DNA from: Tyto alba
Taxonomy: Eukaryota > Chordata > Aves > Strigiformes > Tytonidae
Length of the DNA stretch: 64,000 bases
Direction of reading: 5' to 3'
Assembly: GCF_018691265.1 (NCBI RefSeq)
Contig: NW_024881283.1
Coordinates: 5,491,731-5,555,730 of the forward strand
The notes below the pieces were generated by a model that worked only from the letters and a program-made list of their open reading frames with translations, was not told the DNA's origin and searched no databases. The translations under genes were made by a program, and so were the position numbers. Below, piece by piece: positions 1 through 11,200 of the stretch. Positions within the stretch are counted from its first letter, which is position 1; each line of letters opens with the position of its first letter.

Positions 1-101
1 CAAATTCTGCTACTGCAAGAGTGAATGAAAGATAAAGACATAAATAGCTGCAGGAGTTTAAAAATTAGTTTCAGAGCCCCACAGAATCAAGTTTTTCTAT
101 T

Positions 102-117
102 TGATTGACTGATTAAT
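102..117 (+). promoter_or_regulatory. possible PBX/HOX-type composite site
   Basis: TGATTGAC (102-109) is followed directly by TGATTAAT (110-117). The first matches the core bound by PBX-class TALE homeodomain proteins, and the second carries a TAAT homeodomain core. Adjacent TALE and HOX cores are a known co-operative arrangement in developmental enhancers. Such short motifs also arise by chance, so this is only a candidate. Confidence 0.2.
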
Positions 118-1139
118 GAGCTGTTACCAGCAGCCTGGGCATGTGTTGCCATTGCTAGCCTGTCCAGTAACTGCTGGGCTCTAATCAACACGCAAGGAAA
201 TGTTTATACAACCCTTGCAAAGCTGAAATGCCGACTTTAACACACTTGCAGGGCTCTTTGAACAGGATGGTTACCTCTGCTCATACTTCTTGCTCACAAG
301 TACGCACAGTACCATCCCGAGGAGGCTTTCCAAAATAATCCCAAGGCTGGAGGTCTTGCAAAGTATTGTGAAGTGGGTCGCTGGGGTCTAACTTTCCTCT
401 TAGCAGGTACTAATATAACACCAGTGGTAACCCAGCTGAGCCAGAGCCTGAGCTGGGGGGAGGCAATGCAGGTTTGGCTTAAAAAAGACCCCCCTGTCCT
501 TTATAGAAGAGGCTGCCCGGGCAGGTGGGATTTGCCGCCCGCTGAGGCTGGTTTAAGTGAGCTGCCTCCTCTCACCACCAGTCCAAGCCCGTGCTCTTTG
601 GACCAGGCAGCTTTAATGCAATAGGAGAGCTGCCCTGCTCTCTAATCCAGGTAAGGTTCTAACCTTACCAGTCATGACCTGAAGGGCTTTTTTTTTTTTT
701 TTCTTTATGAAAAGCCGCGATCAAAATGAGATCCAAACAGTGCAGAGTGCTTTGCAAACACCAAAAGACCCTGCCTGCCCCAGAGGCCGCATTTTCTAAG
801 TATGGGTTACAACAGACAGAAACACAGTGTCTAAACTAAGTCTTGCAACAGGTTTGCAGCAGGGCAGAGTCAGACCTGTGCCCGGGAATAGACATGGTAT
901 TTCAGAATAAAAAGCTTGCCGGCAAGAGTTCTCCAGATCCATCCAGTTACCCACCATGCAAAAGATTTCTTGATGTGTTATGAGTAAGGATACCTTAGCC
1001 AGAAATCCCACTTACTGATAACTTGTTAAGAACCAGCTTGTGCACTGAAAATTTAGACTTGGAGCTTTTTCAGCAGCTGAACTTCTGAAAAGGCCAGTTG
1101 GCTGTTCAGTACTAAACAACGGCATGTATTTATCAACTG

Positions 1140-1545
1140 AAAACCATACGCCACTGGATTAACAATTAAACCTTGCTGATTTATATTTCCCAATGATAAG
1201 GGGCAGGAAACAGCTTCGTCTCCACATGTAGTTCTGCTGGCTTTCCAAACTGGCCCCCGTGCTTCAAATCAAAACATCTCCAAAGCAGTACGGCCTTTGA
1301 AAAAATACAACAGTGCAGAGTTATTCTGGCTGCAGTTGTGTGCAAGTGTTTCAGTGCTTCTCATTTTGGTATGCAAAGAAGCTGGTTGTGTTGGAAACAA
1401 ACATATGCTTCATTTAAAGAAGTAACCAAGTGCTTTTACGTTTAATTCTTGACCGAGTTTATGTAAAATTAATTGCATCACATGTTCTGTGTATCTTTTA
1501 ATTGCAAAACCAATTAACTTTAAAATGTTCTGCTTTGTAGTTCTC
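1140..1545. promoter_or_regulatory. AT-rich cluster of homeodomain cores, possible enhancer
   Basis: The interval is dense in TTAA/TAAT/ATTA cores: TTAACAATTAAA near 1160, TTAATTGCATCACATG near 1469, and TTTTAATTGCAAAACCAATT near 1497. Direct reading shows the motifs. That they form a conserved enhancer is inference and would need cross-species alignment. Confidence 0.22.
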
Positions 1546-3425
1546 CTAATGGATGGCACAGTTTTAGTTGGCTTTACAAAATCCGTCTTTTGTTGAAACT
1601 GGGCAGGCAGCCATACTCAGTTATCTTCTGGAAGTGAGTTCCCTTCAGCTGAGCCAGTTTCAAGCAGTTGATGCACTGACATTATTTTACAGGCATGGCT
1701 TTTTGGGTGAGCATCTGTAAAGAGACTACACAGCCCTTCAAGAGGAAACGCTGGATTCCTTGGGAGAAGCGCGGCTGGCTGTTTGAGGTTGCTGGTATTC
1801 GAAGCTGGAAAGGCCTGTGGACAAAACTCCCATCATTGCTGGTGTGATTGCAATGATAGCAATGTCCAGAGCAGTCTCCAGCTTTCTGAGCAGTGCAGGA
1901 GCAAGGACAGCACCTGGGACTGGTAGCTGGGAAGAAGAGCTGTTGGGGAGCAGGACTTGCTCCTGCCTGGGAGCAGCTGATCCTGCTGGGGGTCCCCGCT
2001 CCTCCAGCAGGAAAACTGCAAACCCAGATCTTTCCTTTGGCTCTTGGGGGCTGTGGCATAAGCAAAGTGGAAAGGAGAGCCACGATTGCTGTTTCTGCCT
2101 TGCGCTGCTGCCTCTACTAACATCCCATAATCAGAGCCAGCCCTGCCACTCTTCTGCCCTTCTAGACCATGGGAAGCCAAGTCCTACAGCAACATCCTTC
2201 CTTCTGCTGGGGCTGGAAAGACAGATGGCCAAAAGACTCTGCAGCAGAGCAGCCAGCACTCAGTCTTCCTCTGGCTGGGGGAGATGGTGGGGAGAAGGGG
2301 GGCACCTGGGAGAGACACCAGGGCCAACCTGTTGCCGTCTGACATCTCACCGTGAGATCTTTGGGGAGCAGAGCCGATTTGATTTTGTAGCTATGAGGAA
2401 AGAAATTAATACTCAGCACATAACTGAAGGTTTTCCTTTTAAAAGAGAAGATCTGAAACATTTTGCAATTTGCACTGCTGTTGTCTTCAAATAGAGCTTA
2501 TTATTTTATTTGTTATTTGAAAATTTTCATACTGCTTTCTTCTGTCATATATGTCAGGGGTTTGACTTTTGTTTTTATAATTAAGACCAGCAATAGAAAA
2601 ATGAAGCCTTGCAGCTTGGTTGTAGCTTGGAAAATGTGCCACTGCTGCAGAAATTTATTTTGTTTCCTGAGTTTCTGTCCCTTTGCCAAAGTTTGGGGAT
2701 ATTTTGGCATTTGAGACAGTGTGTTTGTTGGGAGAAATTATTTATTTAAGGAAAAGAAAAGAAAGAAGAAAGGGGAAAACCCCAACCTCATTCTGTTATT
2801 ATTGAGATACGTAAAACCAACAGGCGAAAAAACCTCTCAAGAATATGAAATGGTATATACTTTAAAAAAACAAATGTTAAAAATCAATTTATTAAAAAAG
2901 ACCGAAATATTTCAGTCTTATTGCAGTTGTCCATCCACATAAGATCCTCTTGATCTTCTGAGTGAGGCAGGTCTGATCCCTTCTTTCTCCTGGGCTGAAC
3001 ACAGGGCACACATAGGATCTCCCCCCTCTTCCTTCTCACCTCTACTCCAGGCGCCCGTAGGAACCAGGCTTTGAGACCTACATCCCCTGCCAGGCTTGAT
3101 GGATAGTGCCCGGTGGATTTACCCAGACGTGCCTGCGCACACAGAATCATCACACAGGCCTCCTTTGGTTAGAAAGCCAAGAGAAAAATAACAGGTATTT
3201 GAATAAGCAGATCTTTCCACCTGTTTTCTGATTACCCCCAGCAAACAGCTAGCAGGGGCACCCCTGCTCTCAGCTTGAGCCTAATTCCTAATACAGGGCT
3301 AACTGTAGTGCTTTTAGAGAGGCCAGACCTGACAGATACCACAAGATCAAAATCAATCGGGGCTCTGGCGTAGAAAATGAATCTGGCCTCCCCAAAAAGA
3401 AGGTCCATCCGGTTCAGAACTGTGA

Positions 3426-4115
3426 CCGCACTTTCTGAAGGGCGCAGGTGCAGCGGGCTGCCCGCCCCGCGGGGCTTGCACCAGGGCAGACACCCCTTCT
3501 TGCTCTCGAGGGGCTCGGCCGGGCACCCCCCGGCCCTGGCAAGGGGGAGGCCGAGCTGCTCCGTTTGGGGGGGGGGGAGCTCGGAACGCAGAGCCCTGGG
3601 GCTCCCTTGGGGGATCTTCTGCAGCGCAGGGGCAGCTGGTTGCCTTAGCGTCACCTCTCTGTTGTTCCCATCCTCGTGGCTAATGAACCGTAAAAGTTCG
3701 GCCTTTGGCTTCCCCTGGGGACAGGCTGCGCTCTTGAAAATGGCAATAGAAAAGGCTGTGGATCCTTCTTCCCTCAAAGTGGACAGGAAACACAAGTGTG
3801 AGTCCTCAAAGAAGCGTTGCAATTCCATCGTCTTGGTAGAGCTCCCGGGATGCATGACTCCAGCACGAAGAGCCCAGCCCTGCTCTGATCCCAAGACGTT
3901 TGCGTTTGAGAGGCGCTGCCTCTGGAAATTGCCTGTGCAGAGATACCAGGACGGTTGCCAGTCCCGGGCCTTGCTGAGACGCCGGGGTCCCCGGCTGCCC
4001 TGCTGCGGATGATGCCACAGAGGAGCAGGCAGCTCGCGTGGCTTGTCGTCGGGGTGTCCCTCTACAAGCGTCGCTCACCCCCGTGTGTCTGCACAGGCCG
4101 GGGTTTTCCCCCGTC
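3426..4115. promoter_or_regulatory. CpG-enriched GC-rich patch
   Basis: About 16 CpG dinucleotides fall between 3426 and 3650, and about 14 more between 3961 and 4115, in a window otherwise poor in CpG. An 11-base G run sits at 3567-3577. Open frames of 211 codons (plus, 3377-4012) and 220 codons (minus, 3232-3894) cover much of it. They overlap each other, and their products show no domain I recognise. High GC lowers stop-codon density and is enough to explain them. The patch could be a small CpG island or promoter of an unannotated transcript, or simply a GC-rich spot. Confidence 0.35.
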
Positions 4116-6455
4116 TCCTCCTGCAGCCATTTCATTGGTTCTGCCCAAATATTTCAGTATAACTGACTTTGCTGGCGGCGTGAGAGGTCAGTGACTGGCC
4201 CTGCCCTGCCTTGAGGGCAGGACAAATGCAGAGTCCGTGGTCCCTTTCACATCCATCCGCACAGCCCCACAAGGACCCTCTTCCCCTAATTTCTCTTTAC
4301 TTCTTTTTTTGGATATAAATTTATTCCAGAACATTTCTGCTCAGCTCCACTTCATTCATGTCTCCCACCAGCAGATTACTCAACCTCAGCTGGGCAATTC
4401 ATTTGTTTTTATTAATTAAGTATTTTTGTAATGTGGCATGAGCCCTTTTTAATCTGTGCCCAACCACTGAGCTGAAGTAAAGTGCTTCGTGGAAGAACGG
4501 ATCACCTGATAGTGAGGGCTAATCCATGGGTCATTACTTCGGACTGCATAAATAGACATTAAAGTACAAGCTGAACCCCATACCCATGCATACTAACCTC
4601 CTCTATTGGCGGTGCTCTGCTCGCCCAGCCCAGACTTATTCATCACCAAGCAGGTGCCTACAAATGTTGATGGCTGCTTGGTTCTCAGGGCTGCTCCAGG
4701 AGCTGCTGGGATCAAAGGCAGGAGGCAATGGCTAGGAGCCAGCCTTGCCATTTATTTAATAAAACAAATGGAAAGGAATGGACAAAGATAGGCAGAAAAG
4801 GTTGGCTTGGATATCTGGGATCCCCAGCCAGCAAATGGACTTTGCTAATAAAATCTGGTTCATATAGCTCATTAGGGCTCCTGGTGTTAGCTCCATCTGT
4901 TACCCCATGGGTTCTGCAGGTTTATCTCACGTATCCTGGCTGGAAGGGGTATCAGTAAGAAGCGGGCAGAGAAGAACCTGGCACAAACACCAGTAGTTTA
5001 AATCTGCAAATTTTAAAATGAGATAAAGAACTCTTGCTTACAGCAGCCACTCAGAAGCATCATTAAGCTGTGGGAGTTGGTAGGACACAACATTTGAAGA
5101 ATCTCAGCACTTCACAAAAACCCAGTTGCTGGCCCAAGGAGGCCACAGCTGCATCCCCTGTCTGCCGCTGCCCCTCGGCACCCCGTGGCTCGGGTACTGC
5201 ACCTCCCCTCGCTGGCTGATTATGCTGGAAACCTCTGGGTGCAAGAAGTGCCTCCCTCCATGGATTTATAGGGCACCCAGTATGACGGGTTTTAATTTGG
5301 TTCCTGGGTGCTGCAGGAATACGGACATAAAGTAAATAACATAAAAAAGCATTTGATTGGCTAATGTGTTTATCTGCTGTTCTGAAAGACACAAATAAAT
5401 GCTGTAGGCTTCTAGCTGAAGGTGCCTGATGGAAAGTCAGAAAAGCGTTGAGCTGGGGAAGCTCACTGAGTCATCATCGTGGGGACTGAGCCTGCTGCTA
5501 ATGCCTCTCTCCAAAACACTTTCTCCAAGGACCCTGAAAATTGTGTCATGAGTCTGGCTCCTGCTTGCAGTCCCTGTGGGGCTCCTCTATGGCCTTAATT
5601 GTTCTTTGATCCAGAAGGGCCCTTTCCTCAGTGCTGGCATCTTGGGCATTGCTGCCCTCGCAGTAGCTGAGACTGTCCTGCAAACAATGATTTCTTTCTG
5701 CTGTCCGCACTCTTTTTGGTGACCGAATTGCAGCGGTGTCTAGGAGATCCAACTGAAATCGTGGCTGTCCTGTAGCGGATGCTGCCCTGTGGGAAAGAAT
5801 AGCCCTCGTCCTATGGAGCAGTAATCTAGACAGGGCAGGTCGTGAAGCAGATTAGAGGACTCCCTGGTATTTTCAACTTCAGCAAACAACTGAAGATCAA
5901 AATATACTGGTGAGTTGGAGAAGTACAAATATTTCCCTGTCTGATGTTTGGCATTTTGAAAGAAACTTGATTTTCTGTTTGTATTTTTTAATGTGGATAG
6001 CAGACAGATTTGGTGAAAAATTCCATTTCGTAAAGGGAAAATTACATTTAAAAGGGATTTTTGTTGGAATATTTTCGACCTCAGTGGAAAGCAGGAATTC
6101 TCGATCATCTCATCCTTTAGGGGACAAGATATAGACAGGGAGGGACCAAGAGAGGACTAGGAAAATCAGATAAGAGATTTTCAAAGGACTTGTTAGAGAA
6201 GTTTATGGCTGTGAAGAGTATGACAAGAACTGAAGGCTCCTGGTGTTTTACTCTGTCCCATTGCCCCATGAAATTAACAGCCAGTAAATTTAAAACTAAT
6301 AAAAAGGCTGTTTGTCTTCCCTCTGTGTAGAGCTAGCCTGTGTAATTTGTTATCATCCGGAGCCAGACCTTGCAGTTAGATTGATAAAAGGGTTGGATAA
6401 CTTTATGACCAATATTGACATAACATGTAGGTTATCAAACCTCTGCCTCAAAGCC
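4116..6455. other. non-coding stretch
   Basis: No supported gene or recognisable repeat. An AT-rich segment around 4300-4445 contains ATTAATTAAG (4411-4420), a strong homeodomain-type site. Open frames here are short or mirrored on the opposite strand. Confidence 0.5.
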
Positions 6456-6631
6456 TCGGCCGTGGGTTGCCAGAAGCTGTGACGTGCCCAGGAAGAGGCT
6501 CCATCTGTTCGTGCCCTGTTCCTACGCTCTCCCCCGAGCATCACCCCCGTGGGGACGGAGCCGGGGGGTCCGCCGAGGCGAGGCTCTGCTTTGGTCCGGC
6601 ACCGCATTGGGCGATGAGCTGATTGCAGCCG
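6456..6631. promoter_or_regulatory. small CpG-dense patch
   Basis: I count 16 CpG dinucleotides in about 176 bases, including two close together in the GTCCGCCGAGGCG segment near 6570. The flanks are AT-rich and CpG-poor. It is too short for a classical CpG island, but the density contrast is sharp. No TATA box or open frame with a recognisable product accompanies it. It may be a regulatory element or a residue of an ancient GC-rich repeat. Confidence 0.3.
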
Positions 6632-8063
6632 GAGGTCACCAAGGAGCTGTTCCAGTTCCTGCTGACACGAGCACATAAGAAACTTTTATTATCTTATAGA
6701 AGGGTTGTCTCGGCGTGCTGTAGCAGCAGAGGCGTTACACCAACCGGGATGTATTGCCAGCCTGATGCAGTATTGGGCGGTCTCTCTTTTTTTCTCTAAT
6801 AGGAATTGATTTTGATTCCCAGGTAACTCAACCAATTACAGGAGGGCTGAGGGTAGAGCTGGCTGAGGAGTCTCCATCAAAGCGTGTTACATTTAAGAAG
6901 GTGTTAGCAAGAAAAAAAATACCCAATTTTATTTTTGTTCAGGTTGCTCAACATTTACTGAAAGGTGGAGATCTATTTTTTATGTAACCCTCATCCAGCA
7001 AGAACTCAGCCTGGAAAACAAACAAACTCTGCAACAGTCAAGTGTCCTTAAAACAAACAGTCAATTGTCCTACTTCATGACAAAGAAAACAGTGAGGGTT
7101 GGCTTTTTTCCCAATCGAAGTTATAAAAACAATACAATTATGTCTTCTATTCCAATTCTAACAGTCTTTTTAAAAGCCAGGTTTTATCTCTGTACAATTC
7201 TCCTTTCATGTGAGCCACCATCTAGTAAATGTTGAACTTTGCTTTGAAGACTCAAAAGATGCCACCACTGTCACTGTGGAGAGGGGAGCCTGGAACAGAA
7301 GCGGGTTCCAGTGGATTCCCCCAAATCCCAGTGACTAAACCTGGGTGAATAATTTCTTGAATTCATTGACAGTTTAAATAACTGGAAAAAGAATTGTTTC
7401 AAGTTGAAGAGATTTTTTTCCTAAGTCTCTTTCTTACAGATTGAGATATAGTTTTCATTTGTTGTAGGTAGAATGAAAGGACACTTGAAAACAGAACAGA
7501 ACAGTTCTTTGAACTAAGAAAAAGTAAACAGTTTTGCCTGTAGAAGTCACACTAGATCGTTTATAATCGGCCACATTTTCTTTCTCCTGGCAACTTAGTG
7601 AAGCAGGAATGGAGACCTCTTGCTCCCCCCAAATCTGCATTTTGGTCATTGAGTCATTTCTGTGACTGTTCACAAACACAACCATAGTGGAGAAATCTGT
7701 TGATCATGTACTTGGGCCTCTTTACCAGTGTGTGTGTGGACACAGATTGAGATGCTGCAAATGCTGATTTATATTCCAGACTGTTGCTGGAAGTGTCCAA
7801 GACTGCAGAGGAAGCTGGTGGCATCCTGACCCGGACACCAGGAATTGCATAAAGTAATTGGGAATTTGCAGAGCACGTTTTCCAAGGACAGTCTAATCAC
7901 ACTACAATCACCTTTAATATGCAACTAATTGATAATCAGATTGAATTAGCCAACTGATCTAAATAGGCTGATTTGCCTATTTTTGTCCCATAGTATAAAC
8001 CCCAAGTTTTTGTTTTGGAGCAAACCTTTGTGGGCTGTCCAGTTTAGCATAAATGTGCCAGCC
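6632..8063. other. non-coding stretch
   Basis: No gene supported. The notable part is 7890-7985, which holds several homeodomain-type cores in a row (CTAATTGATAATCAGATT near 7924, then GAATTAGCC). These could belong to an enhancer. The rest is ordinary AT-rich sequence with short open frames only. Confidence 0.45.
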
Positions 8064-8131
8064 CATATCATATATCGTATATCGTATGTCATATATCATA
8101 TATCATATATATCATATATCATACTATATCT
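8064..8131. repeat. TATATCA/TATATCG-type microsatellite
   Basis: Degenerate tandem copies of a seven-base unit (TATATCA, with TATATCG and TATGTCA variants) run for about 68 bases. The open frames crossing it, which read as ISYIIYHISY-like strings, are products of the repeat and not genes. Confidence 0.85.
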
Positions 8132-8192
8132 CTCAATGGCAAATTTCACTACATCCTCCTGTAATCTGCCTTGTCTGCATTATCTTTATGGG

Positions 8193-8292
8193 TTTGTTTC
8201 AGTTTTGTTTTGGTGGGTTTTTTTTTGTATTTTTGTTTTTTGTTTGTTTGTTTTTTGTGTTTTTTTTTTGTTTTGTTTTCTTTTCTTTTTTG
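8193..8292. repeat. T-rich low-complexity tract
   Basis: About 100 bases are almost entirely T, broken by single G and a few C. The hydrophobic FVCFLCFFF-like open frames here are translation of this tract and not a membrane protein. Confidence 0.85.
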
Positions 8293-11200
8293 CTTCTCTA
8301 GGCTGCATGTCCCGGTTTTTATATTCACAGCTGTTTTGGCAACATTTTTCTTATTCCCAAGTGGTTAAAACAGTTTCATTTCTTTAAAAAGCTGTGGGGA
8401 GAAAACTTAATGGCCATCTATTTTATCATAAATGTCACTAATTAATTTTTTCTCTACTGTTTGACACTCTTTGCTTATTTTAAAAATTTAATATTTGTGG
8501 GTTTGATGTTGGTTTCACTTACAGTGCTCCAAAATCTGGAGTTGCCTCCATTAATGCCAGCAGTTAATGTAAAGTTTGAGATTGAAACAAGAACCTACAT
8601 GGCATTTATAATGCTATCAGTGGGGTGCTGTTCAGCTTTGTTTCTCTTCTGTATTGAACTGAAAGCCATGTAGATGACTTGCCTTAAATAATTTGTAAAG
8701 GCATTTTTAAGAGAATGCAGAAGAAAAAGCAAGCAGCTTTAGTGAGTCTTTTTATTTGAAATTCAAGAATGTCAGCAGCCAACGAACCTTGCTTTATGAC
8801 TTAAAGATAGAAGTGCTAAGAGGAGAATTACTTTGAATATTTTAAGTACAGCTGACCAGCTTCTTATTTATCTATATAAGCTATTTTTTTATCACCCTGG
8901 CAATATGAGGGTGTTTTAAAGGAAAAGTAAATTTTTTTTGGTGCTCACTATGAGGCTTTCTTGAGCCACTAGAATGGCACACAGCTGTATTTTCACTTTC
9001 AAGCAGTGAAAATTCACGAGCCAGACCTTTACCAAAAAATTAAGAGGCTAAAAATAATGGGTTTCATAAACAAATATTTAGATTTCTTTGTTTTTGTCTG
9101 GAGTCATGAGGGTGCTTCCAAGTTAGCTTTCCAGTTTCTTTTCCCTGCAATCTAAAGATCCAGAAACCTAGTTACGGCTGGTTTATTTCACTGTGAAAAT
9201 AGAAAATTTCAGATCACGTGGCTTCCAGAAATGGAAGATAAATAGCCACTGTTAGCTACGGGTTTCATGATAAGAGATGTATTAGTTTGACATTACAGCT
9301 ACCTAAAAGTAAATTATTTTCACACTTCCTACTTTATTAATCATGTTCTCTTTCAACATAGGATGTCTCCATAAAAACACCCTTTGCAAGTCTCTCTGGT
9401 CTCCCGGAGGAGCAAAATAACTATCCCCAAGCTTGAGCTTTTAGGAAGCCTGCTCCATATTACCATACTCAGCAATGTTTTGGAAGAGCAAATGATGAGT
9501 TGGTGAAGAGATAGGACAAGACATACAATCGATGTCTCATCTGCTCAAGCAAGGTTACACGTTCCATCTCCAGCTAGAGCAAATATGATCCCGACTGATC
9601 TGGCTGGCGCAGCAGGGGTGATGTAGACGTGTCCAGGGCAGGATGTCAGAAACCAGAGCGGCGAGGAGGGCGTTTAGCTGGCGTTGTCGCCAGTGAGCCT
9701 GAGGAACAGGTACCCCGGGAAACAGAGCTGTAAAAGGGGCCGTGGTTTCTCATGCACAGAGGTAGTTTTTCCAAAAGGGGACTTGACCTCCAAGGTGGAT
9801 CTGGTGTTGAAATATTCCAGCTGAAGTGTGTCTGTGAGGTTAAGGGAACTATATCTGTTGACTCATTTCCCTTTTCTGTACAAGTAAAAACCTGCAGAGA
9901 GGCTGTGCTGAACAAGGAGGATTTTTCAGAGCTGTTCACACTTCATGGTTTCTCTCATGGAGCCTCGACAGTCTTTGTGTCTTTTCCAACAAAAGTCATC
10001 CAAATCTGAAAGGCATTTTCATCTCTGTTAGTCTGACCTGGGGAATAGTTAGTGGAAAATTCAGATTGTGGCTAGCTCAGTTTTGAATTAGGAGCCATCT
10101 TAGCAGTTCAAAGACCTTGTTCATCAAATGGTTCATGTCTGGAGCAGCCACGCAGCCTTGGAGAAGGCCCTTGGGCCCACAGCTGCTGTTGAAGGATTTT
10201 TTCTGGGATGTGCTAAAGGCCACCCCGAGCCAACATGGGTGCAGATGGTCATTCAGGTTGGGGAGGAGAAGGCAGCTGGATGTGATGCTTATTACGTCTC
10301 TTCCATACACGTAGTTGGTTGTAAAACTGCAGCATCTGAGCCATCCTGGTCTGATGAGTAATTTTGCTCTGGCAGTACTTTTTCTTGCTCAGTGCTTGGC
10401 GACTGATGAAATCAAGCTTAATTTAAAAAAACCCAAACCCATATCTGGTATCAATGTAAAAATACATCAAACTCATGTACTAACATGGTACAGACTAGAG
10501 GCAGATGCAGTAGAAGAAACAGACGTTGGAGGCTGGAGGCAGAGGAGATGAAAGTTCTGCAAGAAGTGCTGTATATAAAGTGGATTGATTCCCCCCTCCC
10601 CATCCCTGATGCCCAAAGATACTGAAAACAGAACAGGATGTAATTGAGGTATGAGACTGACTGCCCTGAAAACATTACAATGGTGGAGACGGGTGGAGAG
10701 CAAATCAAAGAGTGGCAAACACAATAATGCGAGTACAACCACTGCTGGTACTGGGAAGGATGGATAGGACACTACCCATGAGGACACGACCAACCTGAGT
10801 TTCTTGAAGGGAAAAATCTGGTTAAATATGAGAGATGGCATTACACTGCTGTCTGGGTTTGTAAAGGCAGAATAAAATGAGAGGAATGAGAGAAGGGGAA
10901 AGGGACAGTAATATATGTGCATGTGTTCAGGGTGATTATTTTCAGTATCTAGTTCTTGTGATTGCAGAGGAGAGCTTGGTAATATGACCTAAAATGCTTA
11001 AGACAGTGCATATTCTTATCTTGTGGTCTGGGAATTCAGAGCTTTAAAAGACTCAATTTAACAAATTACTACAAGACTGAAGGAACTTTTTTTTCACAGA
11101 AGAGGGCACTTGAAACTATGTCATAAGCTGAACACTGTGCTTTGGGGGATAGTTTGCTGTTATTCTACTGTTGAATACTATATTCTTTTCCAGGTAATTT

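Larger units (their letters stand above)
1..3425. other. non-coding stretch, AT-rich with homeodomain-type motifs
   Basis: No supported gene. The longest open frame in the whole window lies here (1817-2494, plus, 225 codons). It opens with GTG, overlaps open frames on the other strand, and its product has no recognisable domain, so I read it as chance. The stretch also holds a 15-base T run (688-702), a consensus donor-like CAG|GTAAGG at 648-656 with no convincing exon before it, and an A-rich zone around 2740-2900. Clusters of TAAT/ATTA motifs are listed separately. Confidence 0.6.

Noticed and set aside
648..656. Strong donor CAG|GTAAGG
   Set aside because: No acceptor at a suitable distance upstream with an open or conserved-looking exon.
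1817..2494. 225-codon plus-strand open frame, the longest in the window
   Set aside because: It starts at GTG, is mirrored by minus-strand frames, has no domain, and lies in GC-richer DNA where stops are fewer.
8053..8387. Hydrophobic open frames resembling membrane segments
   Set aside because: They are translation of the TATATC microsatellite and the T-rich tract.
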